Source of the DNA: Paenibacillus spongiae
GTDB lineage: Bacteria; Bacillota; Bacilli; Paenibacillales; Paenibacillaceae
NCBI RefSeq assembly: GCF_024734895.1
Contig: NZ_CP091430.1
Span: 2,250,501 to 2,314,500, forward strand
DNA: 64,000 nucleotides
Direction: 5' to 3'
Position 1 is the first letter of the stretch. Each line of letters opens with the position of its first letter. Below are positions 9,146 through 17,499 of this stretch, piece by piece. Both the position numbers and the translations under genes were made by a program. The notes under the pieces were generated by a model. That model was not told where the DNA came from, made no database searches, and saw only the letters and a list, made by a program, of their open reading frames with translations.

Positions 9146-9191
9146 GAAGGCACCCACAGATCCGCGAGACTAGCGTGAGGAGGCCATGAGA

Positions 9192-9644
9192 ATGCCCGAA
9201 CTCGTCACGGCACTATCCGAAGACTTATTCAATCAGTTACAGAATGAACCGTTCGTGCTTCTGCACACCATCGATGCGGATGGCAGCTACCCGACTTCAA
9301 GCGCCATATCTTGGGTACATGCGGTAGAACGCAACCGGATCCGGTTCGCGATCGACGGTCGTTCCCGGTTAGTTGCCAACATGGCTGCAAATCCGGATGT
9401 AAGTGTAACTTTGTTCGCTTCCGAAACCGTACAAGCGGTTTATGGCAAAGCAAGCTTGGTAACGGAGGCGCTTGAGAATGTGCCGTTCAAGCTGGCTTGC
9501 TACGAGATCGAGATTGAAGCGATCCGGGATGCCATGTTCTACGGCGCCCGCCTGTCCGCTTTGCCGACTTTCGAGAAAACCTATGACAAACGAGCTGCAG
9601 ACAAGTTGGATGGACAAGTGTTTGCCGCCATGAAGAAAGCCTAG
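9192..9644 (+). CDS. Pyridoxamine 5'-phosphate oxidase-fold protein
   Basis: A ~150-aa flavin-reductase/PNPOx split-barrel protein: PFVLLHTIDADGSYPTSSAI begins the barrel and NRIRFAIDGRSRLVANMAAN is the phosphate-binding-like turn. Members bind FMN or F420 or sometimes no cofactor, and the substrate cannot be read from the sequence. Two ATGs are possible (9186, 9192). GAGGAGG at 9177-9183 is too close to the first and well spaced from the second, so 9192 is chosen. The position between ylaH-type genes and ylaJ/ylaK matches the yla region of B. subtilis. The stop lies inside a terminator stem. Confidence 0.82.
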   Translation: MPELVTALSEDLFNQLQNEPFVLLHTIDADGSYPTSSAISWVHAVERNRIRFAIDGRSRLVANMAANPDVSVTLFASETVQAVYGKASLVTEALENVPFKLACYEIEIEAIRDAMFYGARLSALPTFEKTYDKRAADKLDGQVFAAMKKA

Positions 9645-9666
9645 TGTAGTCACACTAGGCTTTTTG
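9636..9666 (+). terminator. Rho-independent terminator overlapping the stop codon
   Basis: AAAGCCTAGTGT at 9636-9647 pairs with ACACTAGGCTTT at 9652-9663, with a four-base loop and T run. The TAG stop (9642-9644) is within the left arm. Confidence 0.9.
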
Positions 9667-9689
9667 TGTACTTAGAGCGTGCTGTTCAT

Positions 9690-10229
9690 TTACATTCTCT
9701 TATCGAGCTTTGGCTCCGTCTGCATGTTTGGATCCTTGGGCAGCGTATCACCCGGTAATTGGGGAACAATTCGTCCGATAATATCGGCCATCTCATTGGC
9801 GAACCCTGCTATGGGCTGCCCGCGGCGGATATCGCTTTGTATTTCGCGTAAGCGTTCGGCCAAGTCCATATCGGCAGTGACGAGGGCGTTTACACCGTAG
9901 GGATCCTTGCGGAATGCTTCCGCAACGGCGTACTTGATCGTACCGACGCGCGAGCGGTCCAGCGTTCCGTCAACATCGATTCCGACAACGGCCGTATTAC
10001 CAAACACGACACAGTGAGCGCCTTTTACGCCTGGAATATGAGTCGCCAGCGTTTCCAAATGAGAAGAGACTTGCTTCGAATTTTTAATTTCTTTCTTGCG
10101 CGGTTCAGTTTGCTGCGCTCGTACGCGATCATCATTTTGCGGAGAGGGTGATGTCTCGTTGCGTGCGACGGTACCGCATCCAGTCGCCAGCAAGCAAAGG
10201 ATCATAGCTGACACCAGCCATTTACCCAT
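9690..10229 (-). CDS. ylaJ: YhcN/YlaJ family sporulation lipoprotein
   Basis: The protein starts MGKWLVSAMILCLLATGCGT, a lipoprotein signal with lipobox LATGC. It is followed by a polar, Ser/Gln-rich linker and a YhcN/YlaJ domain (LATHIPGVKGAHCVVFGNTA... VALVTADMD-like beta-alpha repeats). The family comprises spore inner-membrane or coat-associated lipoproteins that influence germination and outgrowth. A GTG three codons upstream (10238) is also in frame, but the ATG at 10229 is better spaced from AGGTGG. It is divergent from ylaK, as expected for ylaJ in this region. Final mature length is about 160 aa. Confidence 0.85.
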   Translation of the reverse strand: MGKWLVSAMILCLLATGCGTVARNETSPSPQNDDRVRAQQTEPRKKEIKNSKQVSSHLETLATHIPGVKGAHCVVFGNTAVVGIDVDGTLDRSRVGTIKYAVAEAFRKDPYGVNALVTADMDLAERLREIQSDIRRGQPIAGFANEMADIIGRIVPQLPGDTLPKDPNMQTEPKLDKRM

Positions 10230-10345
10230 ATTTCCCACCTGACCTTTCCTGTTTCACGTTTCGTAACTTCCATCTTAGTTTGTCTCAGGGCAGGTTTGGC
10301 TATGTACGCCATTCGAATGAAATTCCAACGCCAGGAGGTCTCGCG

Positions 10346-11677
10346 ATGAATAAAATATTCGTGCTCGACACTAATGTGCTGCTTCATGATCCGCAAGCGA
10401 TCTACGCATTTGATGATAACGAGGTCATCATCCCTGCAGTGGTGTTGGAAGAGATTGACTCGAAGAAGAGGCTGGCCGATGAAATAGGACGCAATGCGCG
10501 TACGGTATCCCGGCTGCTTGACGGGATGCGGGAAGAGGGGCATCTACACGCCGGAATTCCGCTCCAAGGCGGAGGGCTGCTGAAGGTGGAGCTGAACCAC
10601 CGGAGCTTCGTACGGGTCCAGGAAATGTTCGGAGAGATGTCCAATGATAATCGCATATTGGCCGTAGCGTTGAATTATTTTCTGGAGGAGCAGGGCAAGG
10701 AAGATCCCAGACCTGTCGTCATCGTGAGCAAGGATGTGCTGGTCCGCATTAAGGCGGATGTTCTTGGCATTATGGCGGAGGATTATTTGTCAGACCGTGT
10801 CGTCAGACCGTCAGAAGTCTATGGAGGCTATATGACGGTATTCGTCCATCCTTCGGTGATCGATGAGTTCTATACGTATCGTTTCTTGACGATCAAGACG
10901 CTTCAACTGAATACGAAGCTTTATCCGAATGAATTCGTTATTCTGCGGGATGAAATGGGAACGTCGAAATCGGCTCTGCTGAAAGTCAGTCAGGACGGCG
11001 TAAAGCTGGAACCGTTGTACCTAAGCAATGAGCCCGTGTGGGGGATAACCGCCAGAAACGCGCAGCAGCGCATGGCGCTGGAGCTTCTTCTGAACGATGA
11101 CATCCCGCTCGTGACATTGACGGGGAAAGCGGGTACGGGCAAGACGCTGCTTGCGCTGGCCGCAGGGCTCTCCAAAGTCGAGGATGAGCATAAATACAAA
11201 AAGCTGCTTATCGCTCGGCCGGTCGTGCCGATGGGGAAGGATATCGGCTATTTGCCCGGGGAAAAGGAGGAGAAGCTGCGTCCATGGATGCAGCCGATCT
11301 ATGATAACTTGGAATATTTGTTCGATACGAAAAAATCGGGCGACATCGATAAAATACTGATGGGCCTCGGCAGTATCCAGGTCGAAGCGTTAACTTACAT
11401 TCGCGGCCGATCCATTCCAGGACAATTCATTATCATTGACGAGGCCCAGAACTTAAGCCGGCATGAGGTCAAAACCATTGTGTCGCGCGTTGGCGAGGGA
11501 AGTAAGATCGTGCTCATGGGAGACCCGGAGCAGATCGATCATCCGTATTTGGATGCCGTCAGCAACGGTCTGACCCATATTGTGGAACGGTTCAAGCAGG
11601 AGAGCATCAGCGGGCATATGACGCTGGAGAAAGGCGAGCGGTCGAAGCTCGCGCAGCTGGCTGCGGATTTATTATAA
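10346..11677 (+). CDS. ylaK: PIN-PhoH2 family protein YlaK (predicted RNase/helicase)
   Basis: The 443-aa protein joins an N-terminal PIN nuclease domain (MNKIFVLDTNVLLHDPQAI, acidic residues continuing to about residue 150) to a C-terminal PhoH ATPase domain. The latter has Walker A LTGKAGTGKTLLALAAG, Walker B-type FIIIDEAQNLSRHEV and a sensor region GSKIVLMGDPEQIDHPY. PIN-PhoH proteins are described as ATP-dependent RNA-unwinding ribonucleases. The ATG at 10346 has AGGAGG 7 bp upstream and gives the same length as B. subtilis YlaK (about 442 aa). The open frame further upstream is not used in homologues. Confidence 0.94.
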   Translation: MNKIFVLDTNVLLHDPQAIYAFDDNEVIIPAVVLEEIDSKKRLADEIGRNARTVSRLLDGMREEGHLHAGIPLQGGGLLKVELNHRSFVRVQEMFGEMSNDNRILAVALNYFLEEQGKEDPRPVVIVSKDVLVRIKADVLGIMAEDYLSDRVVRPSEVYGGYMTVFVHPSVIDEFYTYRFLTIKTLQLNTKLYPNEFVILRDEMGTSKSALLKVSQDGVKLEPLYLSNEPVWGITARNAQQRMALELLLNDDIPLVTLTGKAGTGKTLLALAAGLSKVEDEHKYKKLLIARPVVPMGKDIGYLPGEKEEKLRPWMQPIYDNLEYLFDTKKSGDIDKILMGLGSIQVEALTYIRGRSIPGQFIIIDEAQNLSRHEVKTIVSRVGEGSKIVLMGDPEQIDHPYLDAVSNGLTHIVERFKQESISGHMTLEKGERSKLAQLAADLL

Positions 11678-11715
11678 GCGTGCTCGATTGCCGCAGCGTT
11701 CTAGCGAGATCGCTG

Positions 11716-12213
11716 TTAGATGAGCCGCTTGGTACTGCAGCGATATGCGCGTGCTATGCCCTCCAATAGCTCTATCTGCTGACGGTCGACGGCGAGCAGC
11801 TGCCGGCCGTCTTCCCTTTTCATGGCGATTGCGTGTTCTTCGGCCTGCAGAATGGCAGACGCAAGCTCGGAGCCGGCCTCTGTGCAAGTTAACTGCATTA
11901 CCGCGCATAGGGTTAAATCGATAAAGGTGCGTCCGGACGGGGTAGCAACACCATAATCGGTCAATACCCGAAGCTCGGTTATCCACCGTTCGTCCAATTC
12001 CAGCCATGTTCCCAGCTCGTATCGGATGCCGGAGGATTGAAGAATGGCATCTGCCTCCTGTAGGTCATTCTCAGCCGATATGAAGAGAAGAGGCGGATGA
12101 TAGTCGAGAAGAGGAATAGCCGCAGCGATTTCTTTGATCATGGAAGAGATATTTATTTCCGGATCGGGATCAACAGCCGGCAGCAGAAGCTCCACGCAAA
12201 ACACGGTATCCAT
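11716..12213 (-). CDS. Hypothetical protein, 165 aa
   Basis: The soluble, acidic protein starts MDTVFCVELLLPAVDPDPEI, with AAGGGGGAGC about 6 bp before the ATG, so it is a convincing gene. It alternates hydrophobic strands and Glu/Arg helices, ending LLEGIARAYRCSTKRLI. I recognise no family and see no signal peptide, membrane segment or metal motif. It converges on ylaK with only 38 bp between the stops and no clear terminator, and is divergent from the solute-binding protein gene. Confidence 0.65.
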   Translation of the reverse strand: MDTVFCVELLLPAVDPDPEINISSMIKEIAAAIPLLDYHPPLLFISAENDLQEADAILQSSGIRYELGTWLELDERWITELRVLTDYGVATPSGRTFIDLTLCAVMQLTCTEAGSELASAILQAEEHAIAMKREDGRQLLAVDRQQIELLEGIARAYRCSTKRLI

Positions 12214-12294
12214 AATTGCTCCCCCTTACGGTAAGTTCTTCCATCCATTATGCTGGATATCCAACAGTTTGATCAAGGGGTCGGGATTTCACAG

Positions 12295-12323
12295 GCGACA
12301 ACGGCTACCATTCTTGCTACAAT
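12295..12323 (+). promoter_or_regulatory. Candidate promoter for the solute-binding protein gene
   Basis: GCGACA at 12295-12300 and TACAAT at 12318-12323 have a 17-bp spacer, and TTGC before the -10 gives an extended -10 (TGCTACAAT). It lies 34 bp upstream of the start. Confidence 0.55.
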
Positions 12324-12356
12324 GGAGCTTAGGACAAAAGTTGGAGGGTAAGGCAT

Positions 12357-13697
12357 ATGTCACGCAGGAAATATGTCATACTGCTGCTTGGCGTGTTTAC
12401 GGTTTGCATGGCGCTGACGCTTCCGAAGCTGGTCAAGCCAGGAACGACCGTTCCGTCCTTGGGAGGACAGCCGGGATTGCAGAAACCGCCTGAAATAACC
12501 AATGGCGAAGGTACCATTACGACGATACATGTTGCGCTCTCGATGAGCGATGCGGAATTTCTATATTGGAGCAAGCTGAACCATCAATTCAATAACAGCC
12601 ATCCGGAGATTAACGTTAAGCTGGTTAACTATCCGCAAGCCGAGGCACATTCAGAGTGGATCAGGCAATCGCAGATCGGTTCGGCAATAGATATTATTCT
12701 CATGGATAATACGATGATCCGGGAATTCGCTGTGAAGGGCTTCTTATTCCCGGTCGACGATCTGTATGCGGGAGAAACGCTCGCAGATCAATTGGAAGCG
12801 CTCACAGATCCGTTGAAATGGAACGGCTCCTTGTGGGGCGTCTCGGTTGACAGCGACCCCCTGTTCGTCGTCTGGCAGGATGAGCTGCTGCGGAAGGCGG
12901 GGCTGGACAAGCCGCCTGCCAGCTGGTCCGCTTTGTCCGAGGCCATCGCTTCGCTGCATGCGAGCAATCCGGAGCTGCAGCTGGTCGAGCTGAACAAATT
13001 CGACGCCAGCCACTGGACGGCCTGGCTTGGAGCAGTCGCCGGCAATGCCAGGGATGCTGCGAATTTGTCCGCTCTCAGCGAGCAGTCACAGAAGCAGCTG
13101 CGCTTCCTTGCCGAGCAAGATGCAGGAAGCCCGTCTTCGCAGCAGACGGGGGTGACCCCTTCGTGGGTGGAACGGATGAAGAAGCGTGAGCTGCTGTCTT
13201 CCGTAACCGCATGGTCGTTCTACCGCGGTCTTCCCGAAGCGGACCGTAAGCAGCTGATAATCGGGAATAACGCGTCCGCAATGGCATGGATCGGTGGAAG
13301 AAGCTTCGTCCTTACGGCGCAATCCGAGGCTCACGAAGCGGCAAAGGAATGGATAAGAGCCATGACGCTCCCGGATATGCAGGCAGCCCGGTATGAAGAG
13401 TTGGGCAGGCTCCCTGCGCGCAAATCCGTATATCAAAACGGATTTCAAATGGGATATTCAGCGGCTAAACCGCCGAATTGGCTGCTTCAAGTACTGGATC
13501 AGCCGTTGTTTACGCCGGATCCGGGCTGGTCTTTCAGGTGGGAGCGCTGGTCGGAGCTGTGGAGGGGAATCAGCGATTCGGAGACGATGGAGATTGAGGA
13601 GATCAATCGTCTGATCCGCGGCTGGAACGGAGAAGAAGAAAGCGGCGCAGGGGGCGCCGCTGACGGATTACAAGCTGACGGAAAGCTTGACGATTAA
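12357..13697 (+). CDS. Extracellular solute-binding protein, ABC-importer type, orphan
   Basis: The 446-aa protein starts with an export signal (MSRRKYVILLLGVFTVCMAL) and continues as a family 1 solute-binding fold: HQFNNSHPEINVKLVNYPQ, DIILMDNTMIREFAVKGFLF and WNGSLWGVSVDSDPLFVVWQ are typical. These normally capture sugars for an ABC importer. The signal lacks a clear lipobox, so it may be membrane-anchored by the first segment. No permease or ATPase gene is adjacent, so it either works with a transporter encoded elsewhere or has another role. It ends in a Gly/Glu-rich tail that overlaps the converging gene by 30 bp. Confidence 0.8.
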   Translation: MSRRKYVILLLGVFTVCMALTLPKLVKPGTTVPSLGGQPGLQKPPEITNGEGTITTIHVALSMSDAEFLYWSKLNHQFNNSHPEINVKLVNYPQAEAHSEWIRQSQIGSAIDIILMDNTMIREFAVKGFLFPVDDLYAGETLADQLEALTDPLKWNGSLWGVSVDSDPLFVVWQDELLRKAGLDKPPASWSALSEAIASLHASNPELQLVELNKFDASHWTAWLGAVAGNARDAANLSALSEQSQKQLRFLAEQDAGSPSSQQTGVTPSWVERMKKRELLSSVTAWSFYRGLPEADRKQLIIGNNASAMAWIGGRSFVLTAQSEAHEAAKEWIRAMTLPDMQAARYEELGRLPARKSVYQNGFQMGYSAAKPPNWLLQVLDQPLFTPDPGWSFRWERWSELWRGISDSETMEIEEINRLIRGWNGEEESGAGGAADGLQADGKLDD

Positions 13698-14753
13698 TCG
13701 GCCTTCTTCAACGGAAACGGACTTCGCCTTCAGGAACGATACGATTTTCTGCGGATAGAAGCCAAGATCGAATTCTTCTTCCAGCGCTTGCCTTGTCGTA
13801 TCCGGCAATGCCAGACCGTTAAAGTTAAGCTCGTCCACATGGAACAGAATGCCGTTATTCGGTTTATCTTCAATGGTATAATGGCCGGTAATGGTTACCT
13901 CCAGCCCTTCGCGCTTGCCGGAGACCGAGACGGCGTTGTCTTCGAACGAGAATTCAAAGTTGTTGAACATCTCATTCTGCTCCCGCAGAAATTCGTTCAA
14001 CTTCGTCTCGGGAATGGTCAAGGTGTAATTAAGTCCGTCGATGGTGAGCATATCTTTGTTATTCTGCACCCAATCCGGCATGTTCTTCATTGCCGTGGCG
14101 AGCGCTTTGAAATACCGCTTGACCTCATAGAAGCCGACATTGCTCCAGAAGTCGGTCATTTCTTGAATCATGAGCCGCAGCCGTTCTTCGTCGGAACGTC
14201 CGCTAACCTGATTATCCACATCCTGTTGAAGGGCCAGCAGCCGTTCACGCTGTGCCTTTAACCGGGTTTCGATCTGTGTCAGCTGGGCCGCTTCTTCATC
14301 CAGCCTGGCGACCGTCTTCTTCACTTTGCGGTATTGCGTTACATATGTATTCAGCAGCCGCTGATCATTGGCAAAGATAAGCTCGAAATAGTCCAGCATC
14401 GTAAGCAAGTCGCCCAGAGAGTTGGAGGACAGCAGGGCGGTCATTAGAATGTCCCGGTCGCCCATGTAATAGGCGCGCAGCACGCTTCCCGCATCCTCGC
14501 GCTGCGAGTTCATGGCTTGTTCTTGACGCTCAAGCTCAGCCTGGGAGCGCTCCAGCTGATCCCCGGCCGCTTTTCTTTGCTCGGCGATTTGGTTGATTTC
14601 CTTGTCCAGCTCGACGACGGACAGGCTTTTCTCCAGAATCCGCCTGACTTCTTCGTCTTCCGGCGATTGGGCGAAAACCGGGTATAGGGACAGCCATACG
14701 GCTGCTGCAACCAGTACAGCGGCACCGAACCGGCGTCGCATCGTTCCTTTCAC
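13668..14753 (-). CDS. Secreted coiled-coil protein (PcsB/CwlO N-domain-like)
   Basis: The 361-aa protein begins at a GTG with AAAGGAG about 8 bp upstream. It has a signal peptide (MRRRFGAAVLVAAAVWLSLY, cleavage near FAQS), two long coiled coils (about residues 40-95 and 135-185) around YYMGDRDILMTALLSSNSLG, and a C-terminal beta-rich domain with EFSFEDNAVSVSGKREGLEV. The coiled coil plus the short Leu/Ser segment resembles the N-terminal part of CwlO/PcsB, which binds FtsEX, but no NlpC/P60 or other hydrolase domain follows. Its role is unknown; an envelope regulator is one possibility. It converges with the solute-binding protein gene, overlapping by 30 bp. Confidence 0.7.
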   Translation of the reverse strand: MKGTMRRRFGAAVLVAAAVWLSLYPVFAQSPEDEEVRRILEKSLSVVELDKEINQIAEQRKAAGDQLERSQAELERQEQAMNSQREDAGSVLRAYYMGDRDILMTALLSSNSLGDLLTMLDYFELIFANDQRLLNTYVTQYRKVKKTVARLDEEAAQLTQIETRLKAQRERLLALQQDVDNQVSGRSDEERLRLMIQEMTDFWSNVGFYEVKRYFKALATAMKNMPDWVQNNKDMLTIDGLNYTLTIPETKLNEFLREQNEMFNNFEFSFEDNAVSVSGKREGLEVTITGHYTIEDKPNNGILFHVDELNFNGLALPDTTRQALEEEFDLGFYPQKIVSFLKAKSVSVEEGRLIVKLSVSL

Positions 14754-14863
14754 ATTAGCGCTCCTTTCTGATGTTGATGGACATGCTGCACTACTATATG
14801 CGCATAATCAATCTATTATATCTTTAAAAGAGGAATTTGTCCTTCCGACAGGAGGCTTACGGG

Positions 14864-16036
14864 ATGAATGATACGAAGCGGTTAGCGCAGCGAATAGCCG
14901 AGCGTATCTCGCTAAATCATGCGGCTGGCGAGGTGAGAGCGCAAGATGGCGGGATGAAGCAAGCAGAATGTATTTCCTTTCGCGATTATATGGCCATGTG
15001 TCTGTACGACCCCGAAGACGGTTATTACGGGTCGGGACCGGTCCGGATCGGGAGGACGGGCGACTTTTACACGAGCTCTGCGGTCGGGACCGTGATGGGG
15101 GAGAAGCTGGCTGCTTACATGGCAGAGCTGATAGCAAGCTATGGCGGACTTGCAGCTGCTGCGGAGTGGGGAGCGGGAACGGGGAGATTGTCCGCTCACA
15201 TTCTCGGTGCTTGGCGGAAACAGGGCTACGAATGGCTGCCCTACATGACCTATGCCGTGATCGACAGCAGCCCGGCGCATTTGCAGAGCGCGCGGGAGAC
15301 GCTGGGTCCGGAGAAGGACGGCCCTGCTCTCTTGTTCTGGCGGCCCGAGGAGATCGACTCCAGCCGATTGATGACGGATAATCCGATCATCATCGTCGCT
15401 AATGAGCTGCTGGATGCTTTCCCGGTTCATCGCGTGATCTGTCGCGACGGACAATTGTACGAGCTGGGCGTGGCTCTTCGGCACTCCTCAGGGCAGGAGG
15501 CGCCGGCCTTTCAGTATGCGTATATGCCGCTGACGGATCCGGGGATCGAACGGTCTCTTGCGGCTGACGGTATCGTGCTGCTGGAGGGTCAAGTGACGGA
15601 GGTTAATTTAGAAGCGGAGCGCTGGATCGCTTACATAGGCGGAAGGGTGAATAGAGGATCGCTGGTTCTCATCGATTACGGGCATGAAGCCCGCGAGCTG
15701 ACGGCTTCGCACAGAATGCGCGGGTCACTCCTCTGCTACAGCGGACACCGGGCGCATGACAATCCGTTTCTGCAGCCTGGCGGGCAGGATATAACCGCCC
15801 ACATTAATTTTACCGCGTGCAGGCGTGCCGCAGAAGCATCGGGTTGGCATGTTGCCTATTACGGCACGCAGAAACAGTTTCTGGTCGATCATGGCGTCCT
15901 GAACGATCTAACGGCGCATGACGGCACGGATCCGTTCAGCGAAGCGGCCAAACGCAACCGCAGCATACGCCAGCTGCTATTGAGCGACGGAATGAGCGAG
16001 ACCTTCAAGGTGATGACCTTAAGCAAAGGAATATGA
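14864..16036 (+). CDS. MidA/NDUFAF7-family SAM-dependent methyltransferase
   Basis: The 390-aa class I methyltransferase is of the DUF185/MidA family. FRDYMAMCLYDPEDGYYGSG and DFYTSSAVGTVMGEKLAAYM are the family signature, WGAGTGRLSAHI is the SAM-binding glycine loop, and IIVANELLDAFPVHRV is the conserved catalytic-site motif. The mitochondrial relative NDUFAF7 methylates an arginine of complex I; the bacterial targets are not well established. The ATG at 14864 follows GGAGG at 14851-14855, whereas the longer TTG reading has no ribosome site. It is divergent from the coiled-coil gene and ends at a very strong terminator. Confidence 0.88.
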   Translation: MNDTKRLAQRIAERISLNHAAGEVRAQDGGMKQAECISFRDYMAMCLYDPEDGYYGSGPVRIGRTGDFYTSSAVGTVMGEKLAAYMAELIASYGGLAAAAEWGAGTGRLSAHILGAWRKQGYEWLPYMTYAVIDSSPAHLQSARETLGPEKDGPALLFWRPEEIDSSRLMTDNPIIIVANELLDAFPVHRVICRDGQLYELGVALRHSSGQEAPAFQYAYMPLTDPGIERSLAADGIVLLEGQVTEVNLEAERWIAYIGGRVNRGSLVLIDYGHEARELTASHRMRGSLLCYSGHRAHDNPFLQPGGQDITAHINFTACRRAAEASGWHVAYYGTQKQFLVDHGVLNDLTAHDGTDPFSEAAKRNRSIRQLLLSDGMSETFKVMTLSKGI

Positions 16037-16050
16037 CGGTTAAAACGTGA

Positions 16051-16090
16051 GAAGGGCTGTTCCGGCAAGTGCCGGAACAGCCCTTCTTTT
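16051..16090. terminator. Strong terminator, 16-bp perfect stem
   Basis: GAAGGGCTGTTCCGGC at 16051-16066 pairs exactly with 16071-16086 around a four-base loop, followed by TTTT. It ends the methyltransferase gene and may also stop the converging DUF2626 gene. Confidence 0.93.
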
Positions 16091-16115
16091 GATTTGTTCT
16101 GGGAACAGCGCCCGC

Positions 16116-16352
16116 TTAGAACGGGTTGCCCATAACAAAAACGGTCCAATAGGTGAAGCCAACGAACGAGATCACCATGTATCCCCAGAACATGAGTATG
16201 TATGTTCTTTCGGAAAAGTTCAAATAGCCTAACAGGACAAATACAGCCGTTTGGATAAAGAACAAGAGTGCCATCTCGGTCATATCGCCAGCAAACGCCA
16301 TAAGAGCGATTACAAGCGTCCAAAAGCCGAGCACCCGAAACATACGTGCCAC
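16116..16352 (-). CDS. DUF2626 family membrane protein (YqgY-like)
   Basis: The 78-aa protein has three hydrophobic segments. It starts MARMFRVLGFWTLVIALMAF and continues MALLFFIQTAVFVLLGYLNF, closely matching the DUF2626 pattern of Bacillus YqgY (MYRVLGFW, ALLFFGQTGFFVLLSYL). The GTG at 16350-16352 is chosen because AGGGGG lies 8 bp upstream; the longer frame adds residues absent from homologues. Its function is unknown; the family is restricted to spore-forming Firmicutes. A good sigma-A promoter lies 50 bp upstream on the same strand. Confidence 0.85.
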   Translation of the reverse strand: MARMFRVLGFWTLVIALMAFAGDMTEMALLFFIQTAVFVLLGYLNFSERTYILMFWGYMVISFVGFTYWTVFVMGNPF

Positions 16353-16402
16353 AATCTCATCCCCCTCTCGTCTCGTCAATCTTGACCCAATTACTCTTGC
16401 CC

Positions 16403-16431
16403 ATTATAACGTTTACGGAAACTGCTGTAAA
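16403..16431 (-). promoter_or_regulatory. Sigma-A promoter for the DUF2626 gene
   Basis: On the minus strand TTTACA (16426-16431), a 17-bp spacer and a perfect TATAAT (16403-16408) are seen. A plus-strand TTGACC-17-TATAAC (16382-16410) overlaps the same bases. Confidence 0.72.
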
Positions 16432-16624
16432 CCGCCTTGCGTGACGAATTGGCAAACTTTTTGGCGGTCCTGAAGCCGTTGATACAAGTTTGTGCAAATG
16501 AAAAATAAAATATGTATGAGCCTTCAAAAAAATGGATATACAAATTAGTATCCGATAGATTCTATGAACTCTACCAAGGGCATAGAGATAAAGTAAGCGC
16601 CTAACGTTAGGAGGTTTTGGTTGC

Positions 16625-17272
16625 ATGACAGCAGTCAGACAAGATGCGTGGAGCCCGGATGACGATCTCATCCTCGCCGAGGTAACCCTAAGGCATATCC
16701 GGGAAGGCAGTACCCAGCTCGCCGCTTTCGAGGAAGTCGGGGAAAGAATCGGACGGACTTCCGCCGCATGCGGGTTCCGCTGGAACAGCTGTGTCCGCAA
16801 GCGTTATGAAGATGCGATTCAAATTGCTAAACAACAGCGGCAAAAACGCAACTATATGAAAAAGCAGTCCTTTGTCGCGACCTCTCAAGTTTCATCGGTC
16901 AATACAATCGATGTCGAGGAACGGTCTTATAAAAATGATTCGATCACGGAAGAATCCCTTTCGGTCGATACGGTCATTCGTTTCCTTCGTCAGTGGAAAG
17001 CGACGTATCAGGAGCTAACTCGCCAAATCAAATCGCTTGAACGCGAATTGAGGGAACGGGATGAAGAGCTGTTCACTCTGCGAGGATTGAACGAGAAGCT
17101 CTCGCATGAAGTAAACAGCGCCCAAACCGACTACCGAACCGTGAACGACGATTACAAGACGCTCATTCAGATTATGGACCGCGCTCGGCGTCTAACCGTG
17201 TTAACGGAAGAAGACGAGTCGAAACCGCGGTTCAAGATGGATGCAAACGGTAATCTTGAACGAATTGAGTAG
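16625..17272 (+). CDS. RsfA-family sporulation transcriptional regulator
   Basis: The 215-aa protein has an N-terminal SANT/Myb-like region (DAWSPDDDLILAEVTLRHIR, AAFEEVGERIGRTSAACGFR, WNSCVRKRYEDAIQIA). This is the signature of RsfA, the prespore regulator that modulates sigma-F-dependent genes in B. subtilis, and of its paralogue YlbO. A basic linker and a coiled coil (about residues 130-190) follow, probably for dimerisation. TAGGAGG at 16608-16614 serves the ATG at 16625. The position just upstream of panE and bshC is that of ylbO in B. subtilis, so orthology to YlbO is likely. A clean terminator follows. Confidence 0.87.
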   Translation: MTAVRQDAWSPDDDLILAEVTLRHIREGSTQLAAFEEVGERIGRTSAACGFRWNSCVRKRYEDAIQIAKQQRQKRNYMKKQSFVATSQVSSVNTIDVEERSYKNDSITEESLSVDTVIRFLRQWKATYQELTRQIKSLERELRERDEELFTLRGLNEKLSHEVNSAQTDYRTVNDDYKTLIQIMDRARRLTVLTEEDESKPRFKMDANGNLERIE

Positions 17273-17293
17273 TGCCGCATACGAGTTTGCGAT

Positions 17294-17341
17294 AAAACAG
17301 TCCCGCCATCCTTCATAAAGGAGGCCGGGACTGTTTTATTG
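17294..17341 (+). terminator. Terminator after the RsfA-family gene
   Basis: AAAACAGTCCCG at 17294-17305 pairs exactly with CGGGACTGTTTT at 17326-17337. It has A/T flanks and could act in both directions. Confidence 0.9.
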
Positions 17342-17499
17342 TCTATCGAAGACATGGGCGATCTGGTACGATAAGAGACAATAGAGGACCCGGGTTCCAT
17401 TTTGAACCGAAATGGATTCCATCTGAAAGTTTCAACACGAAAATGAATGCTGCTTATTATGCCAATAGGAAAGAGACAAGAGATAAGGAGAGTTTCAAT

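Noticed and set aside
8177-9157. Long minus-strand open frame opposite the LCP gene
   Set aside because: It is a shadow: 326 codons of Arg/Ile/His-rich sequence with no family resemblance or ribosome site, fully covered by a convincing LCP gene. The same holds for the long frames opposite ahcY, ileS, dapL and carA.
17397-17430. Small CCATTT/AAATGG inverted repeat upstream of panE
   Set aside because: Six base pairs with no T run and no neighbouring promoter; within chance expectation.
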